Positions 11,779-20,434 of a stretch of 26,124 bases of DNA are shown one piece after another (position 1 is the stretch's first letter; every line of letters begins with the position of its first letter). The DNA comes from a virus. Made by a program: the position numbers and the translations under genes. The stretch lies in the IMG/VR virus record IMGVR_UViG_3300020473_000111, positions 1 through 26,124 of that record. One strand, 5' to 3'. The notes under the pieces are model-generated. The model saw nothing but the letters and a program-made list of their open reading frames with translations. It searched no databases and was not told where the DNA came from.

Positions 11779-14217
11779 TTATATTGTGCAGGCATCACAG
11801 TCTTCTTCTGCGTCCGGCGATGTACTTACCTTGACTTCTGTTTTTGAGTGCCCATTTACATGACCGTTAACATTTTCAGGAAGTATGATATCTTCACCTT
11901 CATCTTCTTCTTTTACTGCATTTAAACCTGCTGGTTGTACATCCTCTTCTTCGCCTTTAAAGTCGTATGTGTTTTGATAATAAGATGTCTTCCATCCCAT
12001 TTTGTATGACGTCAACATATCTGAAGCCATTACTGATAAAGGTACTTCGTTGTTATCATACTGTAATGGATTGTAACTCCAGTTACCCGAGATTGCTTGA
12101 TCGAAATACTTTTGCATCATAGCAACAACATTGATATATCCTTCATTGCTAGGCATATCCCAAAGTAATGTGTAGTCATTTTTAAGTTTTGTAAATTCTG
12201 GAACTATTTGTTTAAGTGGACCTTTTTTGGATTTCTTGATTGACAGTAATGCTCTTGGTGGCTCTATTCCATTTGTTTCGTTACTAACAACGGAAGAACT
12301 TTCTGAAGGCATTTGTGCTGATAAAGTCGAGTGCCTCAAACCATACTTGGCAATGTCTTTTCTTAAACTTTCCCACGCCATTCTCTGTTTGTGTGGTACA
12401 ATCTTATCAACATCTTTTTTGTAGTGATCTATTGGAAGTAAACCATCTGCATACTTTGTTCTTTCAAAATATTCACACTTGCCTTTTTCTTCTGCAACAT
12501 CACAACTTGCTCTCAGTAAGTGATATTGGAATGCTTCTGAAAGTCTGTCTACTATTTCCCAAGCCTTTGGATCAGAATACTTCACACCATTTTTAGCAAG
12601 ATAGTGTGCCAATCCTATATAACCTATACCTAAACTTCTTCTTCGCCTTGTGCTTACCTCTGCCGCTTTCACAGGATAATCTTGATAGTCTATGATTTGA
12701 TCTAATGCTCTCACAGACAAATCACATAAGTTTTCTAATTCACTCAAGTCTTTTAAGGCACCTACATTAACAGCGGAAAGAATACAAAGTGCAATTTCTC
12801 CTTTGTCATCATCAATATGTTGTATTGGTGTTGTAGGTAAAGTTATTTCTTGGCATAAGTTTGACATTGAAACTTTATCTTTGAATGAACTATGAGAATT
12901 AGAATGATCAATATTCATAATATAGATTCTTCCTGTTTCTGCTCTTTCTTTTAAAAGATCAAATATTAAACTTTGAATGCTTATTTTCTTCTTAGGTATT
13001 TTTTTATCTTTTTCATATTTTACGTAAAGGTCATCAAACTCTTCTGTACCATAAGCATCATAGAGTCCAGGTGCCATGTGAGGAGATATTAAACTTATTT
13101 CTTCGTCTGCAATAAATCTTTCGTAAAACAATTTGCTCATCTGTATGGAATAATCCATACGTCTAACTCTGTTGTCTTCTGTGCCTTTGTTGTTTTTCAA
13201 TACTAGGATGTCTTCTATTTCAGGATGCCATATAGGAAAGTGTACAGTTGCGTTTCCGCCACGCACACCATTTTGTGTACAACATCTCACAGTGGATTCG
13301 AATTTTTTAAGGAACGGAATGACTCCTGTGTGTTGAACCTCTCCACCTCTTATTTTAGAATTGATCCCTCTGATACGTCCTGCGTTGATTCCTATACCTG
13401 CTCTTCTGGCAACATAAAGTCCAATAGCCATATCGCTCGAAAAGATCGAAGGAAGTGTGTCGTCGGTGTCTACAAGAACACAAGAAGCAAATTGCCTTAT
13501 AGGTGTTCTCACTCCTGCCATCACCGGAGTTGGTATATTAATTTTGTGTAATGAGATTGCATCATAATATTTTTTTACATAACTCATTCTTGACTTGGAA
13601 GGATAGTCTGCAAACAATGTTGCCGCTATCATCATGTACATATCTTGAGGAGTTTCGTATAGTTCACCTGTGCTTCTGTCTTGCACAAGATACTTGTCCA
13701 CAACTTGCCTTATACCTGCATAGGTAAATTTAAGATCTCTATCTCTTTTGATCCATGTATTGAATTTTTTTAATTCGGTCTTTGTGTATTTTTCGAGGAT
13801 GCCTTTGTCATAGACACCCAGTCTTATATTTCTAAGAATTAATTTCAATAGAGGCATATATTCATATTGTCCATGTGCTTCTTTTCTTACATCATATAAC
13901 AAAAGTCTTGCCGCCGCATATTGATAATTTGGATTTTCTAAACTAATTAGATCATTTGCAGACCTTATTAAAACATTTTGAATATCTTTTGTTGTCATTC
14001 CATCATAGAACTGAATGTTAGAGTTCATTTCTATTAATGACGACGATACACCAGGAAGGTCTTCGCAGGCCTCTTCAACTACGAAGTGAATTTTATTAAT
14101 GTCTAATGGTTCAAGTCTTCCGTCTCTCTTTTTTACGAGAATGTTATTGGGATTTCCTTTGGACATTAATATCTTTTTAAATTTTTTCTCTTTGAATTTG
14201 GTTGTTGTATAAGACAT
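11779..14217 (-). CDS. nrdA: Ribonucleotide reductase class Ia, alpha subunit
   Basis: Catalytic subunit, 812 aa. The N-terminal ATP-cone region (about residues 25-115, ILVKKRDGRLEPLDINKIH) is present, so dATP/ATP overall-activity control may be kept. The active-site Cys pair is C246 (SCVLVDTDD) and C478 (ALCILSAVN). The thiyl-radical Cys is C455 with N453 and E457 (SNLCQE). The radical-path YYQNT is present, and the C-terminal swing-arm Cys pair is CDAC. Compared with E. coli, the start has about 17 extra residues; an in-frame ATG at 14166 (MSKGNPNN) would match better, and neither start has a strong Shine-Dalgarno. It has a promoter at 14326-14354 and a hairpin in its leader. Confidence 0.97.
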   Translation of the reverse strand: MSYTTTKFKEKKFKKILMSKGNPNNILVKKRDGRLEPLDINKIHFVVEEACEDLPGVSSSLIEMNSNIQFYDGMTTKDIQNVLIRSANDLISLENPNYQYAAARLLLYDVRKEAHGQYEYMPLLKLILRNIRLGVYDKGILEKYTKTELKKFNTWIKRDRDLKFTYAGIRQVVDKYLVQDRSTGELYETPQDMYMMIAATLFADYPSKSRMSYVKKYYDAISLHKINIPTPVMAGVRTPIRQFASCVLVDTDDTLPSIFSSDMAIGLYVARRAGIGINAGRIRGINSKIRGGEVQHTGVIPFLKKFESTVRCCTQNGVRGGNATVHFPIWHPEIEDILVLKNNKGTEDNRVRRMDYSIQMSKLFYERFIADEEISLISPHMAPGLYDAYGTEEFDDLYVKYEKDKKIPKKKISIQSLIFDLLKERAETGRIYIMNIDHSNSHSSFKDKVSMSNLCQEITLPTTPIQHIDDDKGEIALCILSAVNVGALKDLSELENLCDLSVRALDQIIDYQDYPVKAAEVSTRRRRSLGIGYIGLAHYLAKNGVKYSDPKAWEIVDRLSEAFQYHLLRASCDVAEEKGKCEYFERTKYADGLLPIDHYKKDVDKIVPHKQRMAWESLRKDIAKYGLRHSTLSAQMPSESSSVVSNETNGIEPPRALLSIKKSKKGPLKQIVPEFTKLKNDYTLLWDMPSNEGYINVVAMMQKYFDQAISGNWSYNPLQYDNNEVPLSVMASDMLTSYKMGWKTSYYQNTYDFKGEEEDVQPAGLNAVKEEDEGEDIILPENVNGHVNGHSKTEVKVSTSPDAEEDCDACTI

Positions 14218-14291
14218 ATTTATCGTATTTTCTTTTTCTAGTGTAAGTTTATTTTTTTTGTCATTTTTTTTACTCTTCGTTCGGCTAAAAA

Positions 14292-14311
14292 CAAAACATC
14301 GTTTGATGTTT
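14292..14311 (-). other. 5'-leader hairpin of nrdA
   Basis: AAAACATC and GATGTTTT pair perfectly (8 bp) around a 4-nt loop, followed on both strands by a T-rich run. It begins about 8 nt after the predicted nrdA transcription start. It could be an mRNA-stabilising 5' hairpin, an attenuator, or a bidirectional terminator stopping late transcripts of the tail spike gene. Confidence 0.55.
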
Positions 14312-14325
14312 TTATTCTATACTGC

Positions 14326-14354
14326 TATTATGACATAAAAAGTTTTTTTTGTCT
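14326..14354 (-). promoter_or_regulatory. Sigma-70 promoter for nrdAB
   Basis: TAGACA (14349-14354), 17 nt with an A-tract and T-tract, CATAAT (14326-14331); one mismatch in each hexamer. The rest of 14218-14392 is AT-rich with no gene seen. Confidence 0.65.
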
Positions 14355-14392
14355 ACAGAAAATTGCACACAACTTATAATTTTATTGGACTA

Positions 14393-16060
14393 TTATGCGA
14401 AATGAGTAACCTGGTAATCCATTGTAGCGGCTGTACCAGTGTTGGTAGTGGTATATTTTACAATCACTGTTTCGTTACCTGCTGTTGAATCTAGGTTATC
14501 AAGTACAGCAGATAAAGTTACACCAACATCACCGTTACTTTCGTTGTATGTGTCGTCACTTGACACAGCGGTTGTTGATGCATTCACAATAAATTGTCCT
14601 ACTCTGAAAGTAGTACCTCTATTGATCTTGTAATTAATAATAATTGACTTGCCGTTTAGTGCTGGCAAACGTATTCCAGTGGTAGTGGCCCCCGATTGGT
14701 TGTTTGCCAAAGTAATTTGTTTTGTTGTTTCTGTTTGTACACCTATACCTTGTACAGTTGGAATAGGGTTGAGTGCTACTGAACGTCTTTGAGCACCATC
14801 AAAATAATCTCCTATAGATTGACATTCGTCTGTTTCAAAATTTAAAATTGGTGATTCGTTAATACTAGAGTCTGCTGTTTGGAAATCTGTACTTACATCA
14901 GATGCAAAATAATTACCAAAACTAATAAAGTTTCTTACTTCACCTACACCTGAGTTTGCACTTGATGAACTTCCCATAACTCTAACTGCATTATTTCCGA
15001 TTGTAGCAAAACTAGAATTTAAAACTTTTACATTTTTTGGACCAATTGTCAAACCTGCTGTTGAACCATCCACTTGCTCTCCTACTATCATTCCATAAAA
15101 GGCTGTGCTGAAATCACATTGACTAAAAGTTACTCCAGTCACGTCATATGATAAATCAACTAATCTAGCAAATTGTGTAAATGTACATCTGTTAAAATGT
15201 ATGTTTGAACATTTTAAAGCATTTGTACTTCTAACTGTAATTCCTTTTGAACTCGTTGCGTCTGCACCGTTACTGGAATAAGTTCCTTGGAACTTGCAGT
15301 TGTCAAAAAATACATTTGCCGCTGTATCAACAGACACACCGCCATATGCTTCTGAGTTTTTAAAAGTTATACCTCTTACAAAAATATCTCTAGGTGTAGT
15401 TGCACTACCGCTCAATGTTCCGCCTGACTTACCGTACTGTGTTGCACCATCCAAGTTTCTGCCTGCGGCATCTTGGAATCTAGCAACCACATTGTTTGAT
15501 CCTGTTTGTCTAATAATTGTTTTATCTATTCCTTCACCTTCAAGTTCTGCGTAAGGAGGAATTTCAAGTGTCATTACTGTAGAACCATCTCTGGTATCAG
15601 TTCCACCTACTTTATATTCACCTGCAGGAAAATATAATATTCTTCTTGATCTCTCATCAGTCTTGTCTGTGTCTATGTAAACTTCATCTATTGCTCTTTG
15701 TATAGCCGCTGTGTCGTTTGTACTACCATCACCTATGGCACCAAAGTCTTTTACTGAAACTCTTTCGTCTAATTTTTCTTGTACAGTTCTTGTAAAGTTT
15801 CCTGATGCTCCTGTTACGATAGGTGTACTAGAACCTAGGTAACCTTTGTAAACATATGAAAGTGCTGATGAAAATGCTGATGATCCTGTAGTAACAATTT
15901 CAGTATTTCCTACTGCTGGGGCGCCATCTGCCACGGTGCCGTTCCCAATATATAATCTCTGTTCATCTACAACCCAACCCAATTCTCCAGCCGCTAATTG
16001 GGGTAAATCCGTTGCTTTTCCACGTCTGTGTTGTATTCTTGATATCTGTACTATTGCCAT
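14393..16060 (-). CDS. Tail spike/fibre with pectate-lyase beta-helix, 555 aa
   Basis: Residues 1-45 form a virion-attachment module seen in many phage fibres (IQHRRG, LPQLAAGELGWVVDEQRLYIGNG). About 100-400 is a right-handed parallel beta-helix of the pectate lyase 3 / tailspike type, opening with VSVKDFGAIGDGSTNDTAAI. About 430-555 is a beta-rich C-terminal domain, probably for trimerisation or receptor contact. Such proteins bind and may cut surface polysaccharide. No catalytic residues can be fixed by eye. An AATAAATA late-type element sits 8 nt before the ATG. Confidence 0.9.
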   Translation of the reverse strand: MAIVQISRIQHRRGKATDLPQLAAGELGWVVDEQRLYIGNGTVADGAPAVGNTEIVTTGSSAFSSALSYVYKGYLGSSTPIVTGASGNFTRTVQEKLDERVSVKDFGAIGDGSTNDTAAIQRAIDEVYIDTDKTDERSRRILYFPAGEYKVGGTDTRDGSTVMTLEIPPYAELEGEGIDKTIIRQTGSNNVVARFQDAAGRNLDGATQYGKSGGTLSGSATTPRDIFVRGITFKNSEAYGGVSVDTAANVFFDNCKFQGTYSSNGADATSSKGITVRSTNALKCSNIHFNRCTFTQFARLVDLSYDVTGVTFSQCDFSTAFYGMIVGEQVDGSTAGLTIGPKNVKVLNSSFATIGNNAVRVMGSSSSANSGVGEVRNFISFGNYFASDVSTDFQTADSSINESPILNFETDECQSIGDYFDGAQRRSVALNPIPTVQGIGVQTETTKQITLANNQSGATTTGIRLPALNGKSIIINYKINRGTTFRVGQFIVNASTTAVSSDDTYNESNGDVGVTLSAVLDNLDSTAGNETVIVKYTTTNTGTAATMDYQVTHFA

Positions 16061-16068
16061 TGTAATGT

Positions 16069-16076
16069 TATTTATT
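16069..16076 (-). promoter_or_regulatory. T4-type late promoter (AATAAATA)
   Basis: One mismatch to consensus, 8 nt before the spike ATG, the same spacing as for the PAAR gene. Predicted leader about 3 nt. Confidence 0.6.
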
Positions 16077-16779
16077 AAAGGATAGACTTGTAGTATTGTT
16101 CCAATTTAGCATACCATTGTCCTACCCAATGGTCGTAGTTGTCAATTTCAAATGTTTGGAATTCGTTATTCTGTGTGCATATAAAAACCCTGCCCGAACT
16201 TATTTTCGTGTCATAAATTTTGTTGTGTGCTTCTGCATAGGCAACCAATTGTAAAAAGTAATCCTCGACCCATTCTTTTTTCTTTAACTTACGAGCCTGC
16301 TTAAAGTCCATGATTGCGGGTGCACCTTTGTAAACGCCAACCAAGTCTGTGGTACCTGCATAAAGTTCAGGATAGTGTAAACTTACTTCAGATCCCCAAA
16401 CTTCACTTACATCGGTAAGTCCGTTGTCAATAATAATATTTGCCATTTGGTGTGCTTTTTGATGTATTAAGTTTGAACCAGGTTTCCGTTCTATACCTTT
16501 AACGTGTTTTTCTAAAGAGGAGTGCATCACTGTTCCAATGTTTGCTGATTCTGTTGTAATCCTTTGTGCGTTTTCAACACCAACTCTTTTACGCCATGCG
16601 TGTAAATGTGTCATGTCTTTTGTCGCTGATAGCACCGTAGTCACAGATGGTACTGTTCTACCGTCCGGAGTTTGGTAATGCCTTTTACCATCCCTGGCAG
16701 TCTTAGACAATTCGCTGTATGGATATTTTTCAATTAGAGTAATGCCTTTACTCTTTAACACATCTTCAGATATCTTCAT
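16075..16779 (-). CDS. RecB/Cas4-like PD-(D/E)XK nuclease, 234 aa
   Basis: The RecB-family motifs are all present and in order: H86 (GTVMHSS), D145 (AGTTDLVG), D158-x-K160 (IMDFKQ) and Q177-x3-Y181 (QLVAYA). This points to a metal-dependent DNA exonuclease fold of the type seen in many T4-like cyanophages, possibly for host DNA breakdown or recombination. I chose ATG 16779 (MKISEDV); ATGs at 16785 and 16797 are in frame but lie at or upstream of the predicted transcription start. No iron-sulfur Cys cluster is present, unlike Cas4. It diverges from the radical SAM gene. Confidence 0.85.
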   Translation of the reverse strand: MKISEDVLKSKGITLIEKYPYSELSKTARDGKRHYQTPDGRTVPSVTTVLSATKDMTHLHAWRKRVGVENAQRITTESANIGTVMHSSLEKHVKGIERKPGSNLIHQKAHQMANIIIDNGLTDVSEVWGSEVSLHYPELYAGTTDLVGVYKGAPAIMDFKQARKLKKKEWVEDYFLQLVAYAEAHNKIYDTKISSGRVFICTQNNEFQTFEIDNYDHWVGQWYAKLEQYYKSIL

Positions 16780-16786
16780 AAGCATA

Positions 16787-16815
16787 ATTATATACAAATG
16801 GGCATATCAAATCAA
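16787..16815 (-). promoter_or_regulatory. Sigma-70 promoter of the nuclease gene
   Basis: TTGATT (16810-16815), 17 nt, TATAAT (16787-16792). The ATG at 16779 follows 7 nt later. The promoter overlaps the first codons of the divergent radical SAM gene, so the two genes may interfere. Confidence 0.7.
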
Positions 16816-18099
16816 CCACCAAAACCCTTTCCTATTAAAAAAGGATTACCATGTCAATTAAAGTGGACTCATTCTACTGTTTATTTGACTGATGGTGTAT
16901 CTGCGAGTTGTCACAGGGTCGAAGGTGATCCTTTGGAAATAAGGAATGGCGAATTAAATTTTCATAATTTGCCTGCGAAGTTAGAAGCAAGACGCAAGAT
17001 GCTCAATGGACAATGGCCAGGTAGAGGGTGTGAACACTGTAAACATATCGAAGAGGCCGGCGGGAAATCAGATAGGCAAGTGCATTTGAATTTAGAAGGA
17101 ACCACTGCACCACCAGAGTTGGATCATGATCTCAATGCAGTTGACGTGACTCCAAGACAATTAGAAGTATATTGGGGTAACACCTGCAATCAAAAATGTA
17201 TCTATTGTGGTGCTCATTACAGCAGTCAAATACAACAGGAAGAAGAAAGATTTGGAGTATTTAAAAAGGAAGGTGTAACCATTGCACCATGGTGGAAAAA
17301 AAATCCAAAAATAGAAGAACATACAGAATTACTTTTCAAATGGTTTGAAAAACATTTACATGAATTACACAAAATAATGGTAATGGGTGGTGAGCCTTTC
17401 TTACAAAAGGAAACTTTTAGATTTATAGAATTTCTTGAGAAGGGTGACTATCCTGATTTAACATTGGTGTTCTTCAGCAATCATAATGTAGAACATGAAA
17501 GATTCAAACGTTGGATGGATAGGTTAGAAAAATTAAGAACTTCAGGCAGATTAGATAAGATACAGATATTTTTCAGTTGTGATGCATTTGGTAGTGCTGG
17601 AGAATATGTGAGAACAGGTCTAGATCTAAGTGTTGCAATAAAGAACTTTGAATACATTTTACATCATACAGGAATTGAGCAAGGTATAAACAGTGCATTA
17701 ACAGTTACCGCAGTTCCTGGTATGCCGGAAATGGTCAAATACATTAATAAATGTTCTGAGAAGAAACCAATTTACTGGAGTATGATGAAAGCAAACCAAC
17801 ACGAAATAGGTCCGCGAGAATATATGTATCCAGGAATATTTGGAAATAAAATAAATCGAATTGGACTCGCTGAAGCAATAGAAATGTTTGATACCAACAG
17901 TTATGGACATCCTGATTCAGTCAAGTTAAGTCATAAAGAATATATGCAAGGAATAATGAACGAATTTGAAAATCGAGAACCCAATCCAATACGACAAAAA
18001 CAATTAAAGATATATTTGAAAGAATTAGACAGAAGACGTGGTACTGACTTTACAAAAGTTTACAAAGACAATATTGCTGAATGGGTAAAAGATCTGTAA
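16798..18099 (+). CDS. Twitch-type radical SAM protein, 433 aa
   Basis: The radical SAM cluster motif C130-x3-C134-x2-C137 (NTCNQKCIYCGAHYSS) and the GGEP motif (197-200, VMGGEPFL) are intact, so it should bind a 4Fe-4S cluster and SAM. Extra Cys lie in front of the core: C19, C38, C78 and C81 (GRGCEHC), suggesting an auxiliary cluster placed N-terminally rather than in a C-terminal SPASM domain. Such proteins commonly modify peptides or RNA; the phage substrate is unknown. It is a plus-strand singleton among minus-strand virion genes. There is no Shine-Dalgarno and no clear promoter. It ends flush against the 118-aa gene's stop. Confidence 0.88.
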   Translation: MGISNQPPKPFPIKKGLPCQLKWTHSTVYLTDGVSASCHRVEGDPLEIRNGELNFHNLPAKLEARRKMLNGQWPGRGCEHCKHIEEAGGKSDRQVHLNLEGTTAPPELDHDLNAVDVTPRQLEVYWGNTCNQKCIYCGAHYSSQIQQEEERFGVFKKEGVTIAPWWKKNPKIEEHTELLFKWFEKHLHELHKIMVMGGEPFLQKETFRFIEFLEKGDYPDLTLVFFSNHNVEHERFKRWMDRLEKLRTSGRLDKIQIFFSCDAFGSAGEYVRTGLDLSVAIKNFEYILHHTGIEQGINSALTVTAVPGMPEMVKYINKCSEKKPIYWSMMKANQHEIGPREYMYPGIFGNKINRIGLAEAIEMFDTNSYGHPDSVKLSHKEYMQGIMNEFENREPNPIRQKQLKIYLKELDRRRGTDFTKVYKDNIAEWVKDL

Positions 18100-18456
18100 T
18101 TATTTTCGTCTGTTCATTGCAGACTTGGCCATCTGCTTAACTTTATCTGTAGAACCTTGATTATCAAAATCCATTTGTGGATCTTGTTCTGCGTCCTTTT
18201 CAGTTTTTACAATTATTTTTTCTTGATCAAAATCTTTTATAACATTTTGTAGTGCCTGACTTTTGTCATACATTGTTTTAAAAAGATTGTAGTTGAATGT
18301 TGGGTATCCAGTATTTTTCATTAACTTGTCTACCGCATCAAAACTTATTTGTGCTGTTGTGTTTCTGTCATCAGCATCTCCACGTAAATTCGTTAATGTA
18401 TTAATGAGTGCTGACTCAATTTCTTTATTGGATGATTGAAATTCTGCAAGTCGCAT
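18100..18456 (-). CDS. Unknown 118-aa protein
   Basis: Mostly helical and acidic with a basic tail (MAKSAMNRRK). It lies 5 nt after the 282-aa gene and probably shares its late transcript. Conserved position next to an acidic helical protein suggests a capsid or assembly accessory role, but no domain is recognised. Confidence 0.72.
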   Translation of the reverse strand: MRLAEFQSSNKEIESALINTLTNLRGDADDRNTTAQISFDAVDKLMKNTGYPTFNYNLFKTMYDKSQALQNVIKDFDQEKIIVKTEKDAEQDPQMDFDNQGSTDKVKQMAKSAMNRRK

Positions 18457-18461
18457 TTGAC

Positions 18462-19310
18462 TTACTTTCCTGATAGTTTGCCGTAGATTCTGTTTGACTG
18501 TTCAAACACTTCTCTTGATTCTCTTTGCTCTCTACCTTCTGGTTCAGTACCACCTGCTTCGGCATCCGCGGCACCAAATTCGTCTGCTTCTTCGTCGCCT
18601 TCGCTATCAAGTGAATCTAGGTCTGCGTCTGTATTCATGGAGTCATCTGCACCAATAGTATCTGTTGCAGTTTCCTCACCTGTAAGCAATCTTACACCTT
18701 TGTCTAATTCTTCTCTAGTTGATCCAAGTGTTGTTTCTGCTTGTTCGATTGCAGGTTTAATTGCTTGAACAAAAGCATCTGCTTTTTCTACACCCATTTC
18801 ATCTCTGATTCTGTCTGCTAATTCTAACATACCTTCAGTTTTCATAGATGCTAGATCTTCTAGGAATGCTGTAACCTTGTCCATCATATCTTTAGCGGCA
18901 AGTATAAGTTCTGATTGTTCTTCAACACCTTCTTGCATTTCTTTTTGTGGCATAAGTTTTGCCGCCGCTTTTCTTTCATCTTGACTTAAAGCGACACCTT
19001 TTGCAAGTTTATCTTTAATTGGATCTATTGCTTTTTGTATAATTGGATTTGGACTATCACCTACTTCTTTAATCTTTTGATTTACTATATCAAGCATCGC
19101 TTGACTTTTTTGGTAGTTGTGGTCTTTTAGTTCTTGACCAAAGTGTGTGTTTTGTGTGATTTCGTGAATCTTTGTTCTAATTTTGTTTGCGTAGTCTTCT
19201 AATTCTTCCTTCGTAAATTTGCCCAAATCCATTGTTTGATTGAATCTAGACTCGAATTCTTGTAATAATGACTCAGTTGTTATCGGTTTTGTAAGTTCTG
19301 TACTCTGCAT
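18462..19310 (-). CDS. Acidic helical virion or scaffold-like protein, 282 aa
   Basis: Residues 1-200 are almost all amphipathic helix (for example FTKEELEDYANKIRTKIHEI and GVEEQSELILAAKDMMDKVT). About 205-262 is a very acidic, Asp/Glu/Ala/Gly-rich tract, ending in a short basic tail. This composition resembles phage scaffold or internal head proteins, but no family is recognised. An ACTAAATA late-type element 5 nt before the ATG predicts leaderless late expression. Confidence 0.75.
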   Translation of the reverse strand: MQSTELTKPITTESLLQEFESRFNQTMDLGKFTKEELEDYANKIRTKIHEITQNTHFGQELKDHNYQKSQAMLDIVNQKIKEVGDSPNPIIQKAIDPIKDKLAKGVALSQDERKAAAKLMPQKEMQEGVEEQSELILAAKDMMDKVTAFLEDLASMKTEGMLELADRIRDEMGVEKADAFVQAIKPAIEQAETTLGSTREELDKGVRLLTGEETATDTIGADDSMNTDADLDSLDSEGDEEADEFGAADAEAGGTEPEGREQRESREVFEQSNRIYGKLSGK

Positions 19311-19315
19311 AGTCT

Positions 19316-19323
19316 TATTTAGT
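19316..19323 (-). promoter_or_regulatory. Late-type promoter abutting start codon (ACTAAATA)
   Basis: Two mismatches to TATAAATA but the TAAATA core is intact, and the 5-nt distance to the ATG at 19310 equals that of the perfect site at 22990-22997. Confidence 0.5.
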
Positions 19324-19325
19324 CA

Positions 19326-19844
19326 TCATGAGGCAAACGTATTACTGAAATTTTGTTGTATTTCCTTCTTGATGTTATCCGCTAGGTAGTTTGCGTCGTC
19401 TAATCGCTGTTGATATATCTCTGCCCTATTATCATCCTTTTGTTTTAACGCCATTTTAAGCATACGTTTTGCATTTGTAATCTTAAACAACTGTGATGCA
19501 AAATGTGTGTCTTTTTCAAGTATGTGTGTTGGCACCACACTTTCTTCTGCTAGATGGTGTGCTACCATTATGGCTGTCTGTTTAAGTGCTATGCTTTCAT
19601 ATAAAACTTTTGCTTGTACCATGTCGGCAATAATATACACATACCTTGTGCCTGTGTCCTTTTTAGGTACTATGGCAACGTTGCCAATCAAGATGCCTTT
19701 TGAAAATTGTTTGGGTAGATGTTTGAATGGTCTACGTTGTGCTTCTTTGACTGCGATCTCGTGCAGTTTTTCCTTAAGACCGTAGGCCTCTATCTGTCGG
19801 ACCAGTTCCTTGAATGAATTAGTGTTACGTTTTTTTGAAGCCAT
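19326..19844 (-). CDS. Unknown 172-aa basic protein
   Basis: It starts MASKKRNTNSF and has a basic helical N-terminus, a central beta-rich segment (GILIGNVAIVPKK, RYVYIIADMV) and a helical C-terminus with coiled-coil character. ATG 19844 is preferred over an in-frame TTG 9 nt upstream. It overlaps the end of the 79-aa gene by 20 nt. No family recognised; late-gene neighbourhood. Confidence 0.72.
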   Translation of the reverse strand: MASKKRNTNSFKELVRQIEAYGLKEKLHEIAVKEAQRRPFKHLPKQFSKGILIGNVAIVPKKDTGTRYVYIIADMVQAKVLYESIALKQTAIMVAHHLAEESVVPTHILEKDTHFASQLFKITNAKRMLKMALKQKDDNRAEIYQQRLDDANYLADNIKKEIQQNFSNTFAS

Positions 19845-20064
19845 ACTTTTCAAACCTTATCTTTCTATTTAAAGCATATTGAACGCCGTTGTCAAGTTTT
19901 TTACGAACGAATATACTTTTGTCTGCCATTGTCTTTGCAGTAGCAACCTCTTCAGGTTGTAAATCGGTATTTTTAAAGTATGGTAAATTGTATACCTTTT
20001 CCAAGAGAGACACCTGTGGTTTGGTCAAGAATACTCTAACTCCTGGTAATATTTTTATGAACAT
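19825..20064 (-). CDS. Unknown 79-aa basic protein, possibly winged-helix-like
   Basis: The order helix (TKPQVSLLEKVY), acidic turn (DLQPEEVATAKTMADKS), then a basic beta-hairpin (VRKKLDNGVQYALNRK) resembles a small winged-helix layout. That would suit DNA binding, but this is by eye only. It lies 19 nt after the 101-aa gene and overlaps the next gene. Confidence 0.65.
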   Translation of the reverse strand: MFIKILPGVRVFLTKPQVSLLEKVYNLPYFKNTDLQPEEVATAKTMADKSIFVRKKLDNGVQYALNRKIRFEKYGFKKT

Positions 20065-20083
20065 TAATTTGGTAAAATTCTAA

Positions 20084-20389
20084 TTAGCCTGGCATCTTCA
20101 TCAGGATCACTACTACTGTTGAAAGTAATCCTGCAACCACTGTGCCGGCTGTTGCAATAATTGTCTTTGCTGTGCTTTTTTGACCAGCAGTCATTTCTTC
20201 ATTCATTTTTGCCAGTCGTATTTCGATTGCTGATAGCCTATCGTGTAGGCCCTTATATCTCTCACTGCACAAATCTACGTGTGCTTCTAGGTTTTGTTTT
20301 TCTAAATCTGTTGTACTCATATAATTTATTATCTCACTCTTAAGGTTTTGTACCTCGAATATTAGAGCCTGTAATTGTGCCTGAGTCAT
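20084..20389 (-). CDS. Coiled-coil protein with C-terminal membrane helix (XhlA/holin-like)
   Basis: Residues 1-73 form an amphipathic coiled coil and about 77-97 (TIIATAGTVVAGLLSTVVVIL) a single C-terminal membrane helix, with a short basic end. This is the layout of the hemolysin XhlA family, which assists holin-endolysin lysis. Length (101 aa) fits. An in-frame ATG 23 codons downstream would still keep part of the coil. An AATAAATA element lies at 20436-20443. A lysis role is inferred from topology alone. Confidence 0.68.
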   Translation of the reverse strand: MTQAQLQALIFEVQNLKSEIINYMSTTDLEKQNLEAHVDLCSERYKGLHDRLSAIEIRLAKMNEEMTAGQKSTAKTIIATAGTVVAGLLSTVVVILMKMPG

Positions 20390-20434
20390 AGCCTAGATTG
20401 CCTTTATGTGAGCCTGTTATTGCCTTAATCATTA

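Noticed and set aside
14215-14224. GATAAATA overlapping the nrdA start codon, a possible late promoter
   Set aside because: It overlaps the ATG itself, so a transcript from it would lack the annotated start. nrdA already has a sigma-70 promoter and is normally an early/middle gene.
20339-20431. A 30-codon minus-strand frame after the AATAAATA element, starting MIKAITG
   Set aside because: Too short, no Shine-Dalgarno, and it runs into the coiled-coil gene in another frame. It could be a leader peptide but nothing else supports it.
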